Positions 6,200 through 11,577 of a stretch of DNA of 11,577 nt are shown here, piece by piece. The stretch comes from Nitrososphaeria archaeon (lineage in GTDB: Archaea > Thermoproteota > Nitrososphaeria > JACIWG01), in NCBI GenBank assembly GCA_014361085.1, contig JACIWG010000043.1, forward strand, positions 1 through 11,577. Direction: 5' to 3'. Position 1 is the stretch's first letter; each line of letters begins with the position of its first letter. Both the position numbers and the translations under genes were made by a program. The notes under the pieces are model-generated. The model was given only the letters and a program-made list of their open reading frames with translations, was not told the origin of the DNA and did not search any database.

Positions 6200-8105
6200 G
6201 CAGGACCAGACGATGAACAACATAGAACTATTTCACCAGACACGATGGTTGGACGCCAATCTTAGAGAATATTACGTTAATAATGTTTACTGGGCTATAG
6301 TGAACAGGGCTATTGTAATAAGATTACATCATCCAGCAAATCCAGAAAAAAGGTTAGTCATAGATAGTGGGAGAGCAATTTGGGTAACTGAAACAAAGTT
6401 AGAGGAAGAGGGTGCAGACCAACTTTTAAGACAGTTTAGGAAATTTCTTTCTAGGGGAAAAATTTCTAGAATAGAACAATTTGGTACAGAACGAATAATA
6501 GGCATAGAATTTGTTGGAAGTATAGCGAGACAGCTTATTGCAGAATTTTTTGGCAGAGGAAACATAGTTCTTGTTGACGAAAGAAATGTTATTTTAACAG
6601 CATTAGAATATTATCAGACAAGACATAGGATTATAGCTCCAGGAAAAGGGTATACAACACCACCTGAGAGGGGAATAGACCCGCTTAAAGTAGAAGCACA
6701 TCATCTTAGGCCAATACTAAAATATGAAGATGATTTTAGAAAATGGATTGGAAAAAATTTAGCATTACCCAAAAAATATGTTGACATGCTGCCAAAGCTT
6801 ATTGGAGTAAAAGAGGGAACATTGGGTAGGGAATTGGATGAAGAAAAGCTTCTAAAAATTTTGAATAAGATTAAAGAATTTTTTATGGAAGAAAACGTTA
6901 AACCTACAATCTATTTAGAAGATAGTGAAGTTGTAGACTTTTCAATATTTTCATACAATTTTGAAGGATTAAAATGTGAGGGAGCCAAGAGTTTAAATGA
7001 GGCAGTAGACAAAATTTACACTAAACTAATTTTGAAAGAAAAAGAAATTGGAAAAATTTATCCGATTGTGAGAGAAAAGGAGAGAATAGAGCGGTCAATA
7101 GGAGACCTTAGCAGAAAAAAAGATGAAATGCTGGAGGATAGCGAATTTTTGTCTGAGCTAGCTAACAAAATAAGAGAGGACATTCAACTAGTATATCAAG
7201 ACTACGAAGATTTTAAGAAAAGACTTTCGCCAGCAAAAATTATGTCAGAAGATGATTCAGAAAAGCTTGTGTATAAAGATTACAGTTTTATATTTGATAG
7301 GAATAATCCACTTAAAACATGCTCAGAAATTTATAGTCGGGCAAAAGCACTTGTAGAAGATTCAAGAAAGATTGAGGAATCAATAAGAGGGTTACAGAAT
7401 GAAATTGAAACATTGGAAAAGAAGATTAGAGCAAGAGAAAAGATATTTGAGAAAGAGCATAAGAAGGTTTATGAAAAGGAATGGTTCGAAAAATATAGAT
7501 GGTTTTATACTACAGAAGGACTTCTTGCAGTTGGAGGAAGAGATGCATCATCAAACGAGGCTATAATAAAAAAATATCTTGAGGAAGAGGATATCGTCTT
7601 CCATGCCGACATTGTTGGAGCACCATTTTTTATCCTAAAAAGGGGTAAAATGGCAGGAGAAAATAGTTTAAAGGAGACAGCTACTGCAGCTGTGGCTTTC
7701 AGCAATTTTTGGAAGATGGGGGCTTCAGCTGGAGAAGCGTATTGGGTTTACAAGGATCAGATTTCAAAACAGGCACCCTCCGGCCAATATATGGGTAAGG
7801 GAGCATTCATGATCACTGGAAGGAGAAACTATATTAGAAACCTTCCAATAGAATTAGCAGTAGGAATAATTAGGGTAAAAGAACATTATTCAGTAGTATG
7901 CGGTCCAGTTGATGCGATAAAAAAGTATTGTGAAAATTATTTGGTGATTGTACCAGGTAACGAGGACAAGAATTCTGTTGCAAAAAAGTTGGTAAGATAC
8001 TTTTTTGAAAAAGTTGGTGAAAATGTTAAGGAAATACCTTTTGAAGAGTTTATTCAAGCATTACCTCCTGGAGGATGCAAGATCAAACGATATAGTGGAC
8101 TTTAG
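6198..8105 (+). CDS. rqcH: Rqc2/NEMF (RqcH) family ribosome quality-control protein
   Basis: Binds stalled large ribosomal subunits carrying peptidyl-tRNA; bacterial and eukaryotic homologues add C-terminal tails to the trapped chain. From ATG 6198 it is 635 residues (638 from TTG 6189), normal for archaeal members. NFACT-N spans about 7-180, then a short HhH-like region (about 185-225). Charged coiled coil is at about 285-330 and 390-425. The NFACT-R domain is at about 428-560, with GRDASSNE, VFHADIVGAPFFILK, and the SGQYMGKGAFMITGRRNY block. The C-terminus has the family-typical PPGG ending. Oddity: the FDR motif reads TER (E98, R99 from ATG 6198) and the N-terminal conserved Asp is Glu (E10). 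ATG 6198 fits the TATA spacing. Family sure; tailing activity uncertain. Confidence 0.93.
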   Translation: MQDQTMNNIELFHQTRWLDANLREYYVNNVYWAIVNRAIVIRLHHPANPEKRLVIDSGRAIWVTETKLEEEGADQLLRQFRKFLSRGKISRIEQFGTERIIGIEFVGSIARQLIAEFFGRGNIVLVDERNVILTALEYYQTRHRIIAPGKGYTTPPERGIDPLKVEAHHLRPILKYEDDFRKWIGKNLALPKKYVDMLPKLIGVKEGTLGRELDEEKLLKILNKIKEFFMEENVKPTIYLEDSEVVDFSIFSYNFEGLKCEGAKSLNEAVDKIYTKLILKEKEIGKIYPIVREKERIERSIGDLSRKKDEMLEDSEFLSELANKIREDIQLVYQDYEDFKKRLSPAKIMSEDDSEKLVYKDYSFIFDRNNPLKTCSEIYSRAKALVEDSRKIEESIRGLQNEIETLEKKIRAREKIFEKEHKKVYEKEWFEKYRWFYTTEGLLAVGGRDASSNEAIIKKYLEEEDIVFHADIVGAPFFILKRGKMAGENSLKETATAAVAFSNFWKMGASAGEAYWVYKDQISKQAPSGQYMGKGAFMITGRRNYIRNLPIELAVGIIRVKEHYSVVCGPVDAIKKYCENYLVIVPGNEDKNSVAKKLVRYFFEKVGENVKEIPFEEFIQALPPGGCKIKRYSGL

Positions 8106-8108
8106 AAA

Positions 8109-8119
8109 TATTTTTTTAC
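8109..8119 (+). terminator. Probable T-tract terminator after rqcH
   Basis: Seven consecutive T (8111-8117) lie just after the rqcH stop codon at 8103-8105. Archaeal RNA polymerase terminates at U-rich tracts without a hairpin. The same AT-rich stretch may double as promoter sequence for the CBS run, so assignment is tentative. Confidence 0.35.
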
Positions 8120-8147
8120 TTCCCTCCTTTAACCAGATAACGATAGA

Positions 8148-8717
8148 ATGTCTGTGGAAACGAAGAGCACAAATCCTGCAAATTTGACAGTAAGACAGGT
8201 AATGAACAGTCCAGTTATTACTGGAAAGCCTGATGAAACAGTTAGAGAGATAGCGAGGAAGATGACAAAGAACGAGGTTGGAAGTATTGTTATAGTTGAG
8301 GATGGGAAGCCTATTGGCATGGTTACAGATGGTGACATAATAGATAGGGTTGTCTCAAAGGGTTTAAACCCTGACGAAGTTAAGGCAAAAGATATTATGA
8401 GCAAACCAATCTTAACCGTTGACGCGGAAACAACAATAATTAATGCTGCAAAGTACATGAGAAAGAATAGGGTTAAGCGTGTTGGAGTAACTTATAGGGG
8501 TAGAATTGAAGGGATACTTTCCATATGGGATATTATATCAGTCACACCAGAGATAGTTGAGATATTTTCTGAAAAACTTAACATACAATCTTCACTATTA
8601 CAGTCTGAGAAAGAGGCAGTTTATTTTGCAGGATACTGTGACACTTGCTCAAGATGGTCTGACCTACTAATTGAGGTTGATGGAAAATACGTTTGTGAAG
8701 AGTGCAGAAGCGATTAG
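8148..8717 (+). CDS. Two-CBS-domain protein with C-terminal zinc ribbon
   Basis: A 189-residue cytoplasmic regulatory protein. CBS motif 1 is at about 14-70 (LTVRQVMNSP to GMVTDGDI) and CBS motif 2 at about 79-135 (VKAKDIMSKP to GILSIWDI). Both keep the G-h-h-T/S-x-x-D signature whose Asp contacts ribose of a bound adenine nucleotide. A rubredoxin-like ribbon follows with C164-x2-C167 and C183-x2-C186, expected to bind one Zn or Fe. The arrangement matches archaeal CBS plus metal-ribbon proteins such as the structurally known Thermoplasma Ta0289. ATG 8148 begins 42 nt after rqcH, with no clear Shine-Dalgarno. It overlaps the next CBS gene by 16 nt if that starts at 8702. Likely an energy or nucleotide sensor; its target is unknown. 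Confidence 0.9.
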   Translation: MSVETKSTNPANLTVRQVMNSPVITGKPDETVREIARKMTKNEVGSIVIVEDGKPIGMVTDGDIIDRVVSKGLNPDEVKAKDIMSKPILTVDAETTIINAAKYMRKNRVKRVGVTYRGRIEGILSIWDIISVTPEIVEIFSEKLNIQSSLLQSEKEAVYFAGYCDTCSRWSDLLIEVDGKYVCEECRSD

Positions 8718-9628
8718 TTGAGAAGCTTAAACCAAAACAGTTTTTAATAAGATTTTATAATTGTTATGTTAGTGAAAAATTTTTGCCTACAGTAGAAGAT
8801 TTTATGACAAATGAAGTTTTTGTTGTTAAACCCTCTGACACTTTAGCCCGTGCAAAAAATTTGATGCTTTCCAAAAAGATTGGAAGACTTGTTGTAGTTG
8901 AAGATGATAAGGTTGTTGGAATTTTAACAAGAGAAGATATAGCAAAGGCTATTATATCATCTAAGCCTTCAATAAAATCTAGGCCAATAGACCAGCTTCT
9001 TGTATCACATTTTATGAGAAAAGAAATTCTAACGGTTCAACGTACAGCAAGCATTAGTGAGGCTGCAAAGCTTATGCTTGACAAGGAAATCGGAGGGGTG
9101 CCGGTAACAAGTGGGAAAAGGTTGATTGGAATAATAACAACACATGATATAACAAAATATGTTGCCCAACTTCCACTAGAGAATTTGCTCGTAAAAGATT
9201 ATATGTGCAGGGAAGTTGCCACTGTATCACCATTTCATAGTATAGCTCATGTTGCAGAACTATTATTTAGGACGCCAACACATAGGGTTATAGTGTTAGA
9301 TGCTAGAAAAAAGCCTGTTGGCATTATTACACCATCAAATCTAACATTTGTAAAATTTGCTACAACTAAAGCAGTAAGTTCGAAACGTTCTCTCTCAAGA
9401 GGGGGGGAAGCGACTCACGAAAGGATAAGCTATGTTGCCATAGCAACTGCAGAAGATATTATGACAACACCTCTAGTGATAGTGCACGAAAACGATAATG
9501 TCAAGTTTGCCGCATCTATTATGGTGAAAAAGGATATAGGTGCACTTCCAGTCCTTAACGAGGGAGGAAGTGTTAGTGGAATATTTTCTAAAAAGGAGGT
9601 TTTAGAAATTGCCTCAAAGAGGGGATAA
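8702..9628 (+). CDS. Four-CBS-domain protein
   Basis: Cytoplasmic tandem CBS protein, up to 308 residues. CBS motifs start near TVEDFMTNEV (30), LVSHFMRKEI (100), LVKDYMCREV (163) and TAEDIMTTPL (252). The nucleotide signature Asp is present in the first two (GILTRED, D79; GIITTHD, D149), replaced by Asn in the third (GIITPSN, N213) and Glu in the fourth (GIFSKKE, E299). So one functional Bateman pair is expected, the other degenerate. A Ser/Arg-rich linker between motifs 3 and 4 is encoded through a run of seven G. The start is uncertain: GTG 8702 overlaps the upstream gene but adds about 27 residues unlike CBS sequence, while TTG 8783 begins right before TVEDFM and has a TTTTATAA box about 27 nt before it. 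Partner unknown. Confidence 0.88.
   Translation: MQKRLVEKLKPKQFLIRFYNCYVSEKFLPTVEDFMTNEVFVVKPSDTLARAKNLMLSKKIGRLVVVEDDKVVGILTREDIAKAIISSKPSIKSRPIDQLLVSHFMRKEILTVQRTASISEAAKLMLDKEIGGVPVTSGKRLIGIITTHDITKYVAQLPLENLLVKDYMCREVATVSPFHSIAHVAELLFRTPTHRVIVLDARKKPVGIITPSNLTFVKFATTKAVSSKRSLSRGGEATHERISYVAIATAEDIMTTPLVIVHENDNVKFAASIMVKKDIGALPVLNEGGSVSGIFSKKEVLEIASKRG
8752..8760 (+). promoter_or_regulatory. Possible internal TATA box before the four-CBS gene
   Basis: ATTTTATAA, about 27 nt before TTG 8783, lies in an AT-rich stretch that looks intergenic. If real, the second CBS protein is transcribed separately from TTG 8783. Confidence 0.3.
9594..9600 (+). promoter_or_regulatory. Shine-Dalgarno for the third CBS gene
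   Basis: AGGAGGT inside the end of the upstream CBS gene, eight bases before TTG 9609. It is the strongest plus-strand ribosome binding site in the window and decides the TTG start. Confidence 0.75.
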
Positions 9629-10415
9629 ACTAAAATCAGTTCCATTACAAAATGTTGGTTTAGTTTCAAAGTCAGACAAGATACCTATGATGTTTCATGA
9701 ACTAAAACGGACAAGATTGGATAGAGTTATAGTTAAAGATAACGAGAATCTTGTAGGCATAGTAACATTAAGAGACATTTTCACAAAACTTGCATCAAAA
9801 AAGTTCAGTAACATTTCTCCAAAGTCATTAAGTATAGCATCCTTTATGAGTGAAAATTTCTTCTATGTACTAGAAGATAACACAATCGATGATGTGATAA
9901 AGTTGATGGTTGAAAAAAATGTAAGCGGCGTACCAGTTTTAGACAAAAAAAGAAAACTACTTGGAATAATTACCAAAAATTATTTAATAAGCTTGTTAGC
10001 AAACGAGTTAAAAGGCTATGTTGGAGACTATATTATAAAAGTAGGGTACAAAATTCCAGTTGGAACAAGCCTGGCAACATTATCAAACGAGATACTCAAA
10101 AATGTTGATGCAAGAGAATTTGTTGTAGTACAAGGTAACAGACTTTTAGGAGTTGTTGGCGAAAAGGAACTCGCATACTTCTTATTTAATTACCTTTCCG
10201 ACGACAATATAATAAACATGAGAAATGCCTTACACAATTATGTGGTAAACGATATACTAACTTTCATTAGCGAACCATTAAGGCCAAATGATCCAGTACA
10301 ATATGCAGCAAAACTCTTCTCCAACACAAACCTCGTAATATACCCTGTAGCAGAAGATGATATCCTGCTTGGAGTGATAAGGAGAAGAGAATTATTTAAT
10401 CAACTTTCCAGGTAA
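9609..10415 (+). CDS. Second four-CBS-domain protein, mostly degenerate
   Basis: A 268-residue protein with four CBS-like units. Unit 1 (about 9-62) lacks the usual leading D-x-M but keeps GIVTLRD with D56. Unit 2 (about 75-130, SIASFMSENF) has GIITKNY with Tyr125 for Asp. Unit 3 (about 136-193, VGDYIIKVGY) has GVVGEKE, losing both Thr and Asp. Unit 4 (about 210-266, VVNDILTFIS) has GVIRRRE. So at most one classical adenylate site remains, and units 2-4 may serve for dimerisation or bind another ligand. The TTG 9609 start overlaps the previous gene by 20 nt and is fixed by AGGAGGT eight bases upstream. pyrC follows six bases after the stop. It is likely a paralogue of the upstream CBS gene and may form hetero-oligomers with it. 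Confidence 0.88.
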   Translation: MPQRGDKLKSVPLQNVGLVSKSDKIPMMFHELKRTRLDRVIVKDNENLVGIVTLRDIFTKLASKKFSNISPKSLSIASFMSENFFYVLEDNTIDDVIKLMVEKNVSGVPVLDKKRKLLGIITKNYLISLLANELKGYVGDYIIKVGYKIPVGTSLATLSNEILKNVDAREFVVVQGNRLLGVVGEKELAYFLFNYLSDDNIINMRNALHNYVVNDILTFISEPLRPNDPVQYAAKLFSNTNLVIYPVAEDDILLGVIRRRELFNQLSR

Positions 10416-10421
10416 CCGAGG

Positions 10422-11577
10422 TTGACTACAAGAGTAGTTAATGGAAGGATATGGAAAGATGGAAATGTATTAGAGAAGGATATCATCATAGAAGATGATA
10501 AGATAGTAGGTATTGTGAGAAAAAGCCAACATATGCAAGTTGATAAAATAATAGATGCTGAAGGCGCACTCATATTGCCTGGACTAATAGACGCCCACAC
10601 ACACTTAAGGGATTCAAGGATCACCTACAAAGAAGATTTTGTTAGCGGAACATCAGCGGCAGTAGCGGGAGGATTTACTTTGGTATTAGATATGCCAAAT
10701 ACTGAGCCGCCGATAACAAGTCCAGAAAGGTTAAGGGAGCGAATGAGTTCAGCTGAAAAAAGAATATTATGTGATGTCGGATTCTATTCCATGCCACTTG
10801 ACTTAGATTATGTGAGCGAGCTTTCGGAAACAGGATGTGTAGGGTACAAGATTTTTACTCACAAAATTTTTGAAAACAAAAATTTTTTTGAAGACGAAAA
10901 TATAGAGACACTTTTGAAGGCTGTAGAAAGAACTGGAAAAACACTTTCAATTCATGCAGAAGATCCTTCAAAAATAGGATTTTTGGGAGAAAAGTATACT
11001 GCAATAGAGCATGCGAAAGCACATAGTATAGATGCGGAAGCAAGTATGATAGAAAAGATTCTCAGACTTTCTAGAAAACATTTTACCAGGATCAGGTTCT
11101 GCCATGTAACTACAGCAAGGGGACTTCAAATGATAGTTGACGAGAAGAGACATAGCTTGAACTATTTTGTAGAAGTTACACCAGCACATCTCACATTAGA
11201 TGAGAGCATTTTATTAGAATGCGATAAAATATGTGTGGTTGAACCACCTATAAGGGAAAAAAGTAATGTTATATTTTTAAGAAAAATGTTTTGGGAAGGG
11301 GCCATAGATGTTGTTGGAACAGACCATGCACCTCATACACTAGAGGAAAAGCTTTCAGACAAACCTCCAGCAGGATTTCCAGGGCTTGAGACGGCGGTGC
11401 CGATCCTATTTACTCTAGCTAAAAAAGGTTTTATACCGTTCTCGAAACTGATTGAAAGCCTAACATCCAATCCAGCCAAAATATTTAACCTAAAAGGCTA
11501 CGGAAGTATAAGGGAAGGCAATATAGCGAACCTAACATTGATAAAATTTGTTCCAGAATATCAGATCAATTCATCAA
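10422..11577 (+). CDS. pyrC: Dihydroorotase, cut by the right edge of the window
   Basis: Third step of de novo pyrimidine synthesis: reversible cyclisation of carbamoyl-aspartate to dihydroorotate. The frame runs open from TTG 10422 to the window end, 385 codons plus one base, so about 30-50 residues are missing. Metal-site residues are visible: HTH in DAHTHLRD (H59, H61), the probable carboxylated Lys in VGYKIF (K143), SIHAED (H178), FCHVTT (H228) and GTDHAPH (D301). MPNTEPP (near 90) and the late AGFPGLET block are dihydroorotase signatures and argue against hydantoinase or allantoinase. No in-frame ATG occurs near the start; TTG follows the preceding stop by six bases with a weak AGGT upstream, so it is probably co-transcribed with the CBS genes. 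Confidence 0.93.
   Translation, partial: MTTRVVNGRIWKDGNVLEKDIIIEDDKIVGIVRKSQHMQVDKIIDAEGALILPGLIDAHTHLRDSRITYKEDFVSGTSAAVAGGFTLVLDMPNTEPPITSPERLRERMSSAEKRILCDVGFYSMPLDLDYVSELSETGCVGYKIFTHKIFENKNFFEDENIETLLKAVERTGKTLSIHAEDPSKIGFLGEKYTAIEHAKAHSIDAEASMIEKILRLSRKHFTRIRFCHVTTARGLQMIVDEKRHSLNYFVEVTPAHLTLDESILLECDKICVVEPPIREKSNVIFLRKMFWEGAIDVVGTDHAPHTLEEKLSDKPPAGFPGLETAVPILFTLAKKGFIPFSKLIESLTSNPAKIFNLKGYGSIREGNIANLTLIKFVPEYQINSS

Noticed and set aside
8005..8187. Plus-strand frame bridging rqcH end and CBS start
   Set aside because: It overlaps two well-supported genes in another frame and resembles no protein.
8129..8458. Hydrophobic minus-strand frame opposite the first CBS gene
   Set aside because: Its Ser/Ile/Phe-rich translation is what an antisense reading of a Lys/Asp/Val-rich CBS gene gives.

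Overview
The window reads as an AT-rich archaeal chromosome segment, most likely from the TACK side of the Archaea; the exact lineage is not resolvable by eye. The archaeal signs are an archaeal-type arginyl-tRNA synthetase, an archaeal/eukaryotic-type Rqc2 (NEMF) protein, a RadA-fold paralogue, a small EMC6-like membrane protein, a CBS plus zinc-ribbon protein, and TATA boxes sitting about 27-31 nt upstream of start codons, as expected for leaderless archaeal transcripts. Coding density is very high: no gene-free stretch exceeds about 80 bases, and I saw no tRNA, rRNA, CRISPR array or insertion sequence.

Layout. On the minus strand, positions 70-2416 hold a family-1 type solute-binding protein and a MalK-like ABC ATPase. 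No permease is visible, so it is either beyond the left edge or elsewhere. From 2495 rightward nearly everything is on the plus strand. First comes an 80-residue basic protein that faintly resembles eukaryotic ribosomal protein eL22, then argS. Next is a RadA/Rad51-fold protein whose Walker A motif has been erased, translationally overlapped with a 110-codon helical protein of unknown function. A three-helix EMC6-like membrane protein lies on the minus strand, head to head with an Rqc2/RqcH gene. The right third is a tightly packed run of three CBS-domain proteins (2, 4 and 4 CBS motifs, the first with a zinc ribbon), followed by dihydroorotase pyrC, which is cut by the right edge.

How the genes may work together. 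argS, the possible eL22-like protein, Rqc2 and the EMC6-like protein all touch translation, nascent-chain rescue or membrane insertion. The RadA pseudo-ATPase and its overlapping partner look like a separate two-gene module and are the best candidate here for an undescribed system. The CBS series shows stepwise loss of the nucleotide-binding signature (2 of 2, 2 of 4, 1 of 4 motifs keep the Asp). It runs into pyrC with almost no spacing, which suggests adenine-nucleotide sensing next to pyrimidine synthesis, though this is inference only.

Start codons show two modes. Genes with their own promoter look leaderless with ATG. Some embedded genes use a strong Shine-Dalgarno, in one case with a TTG start.
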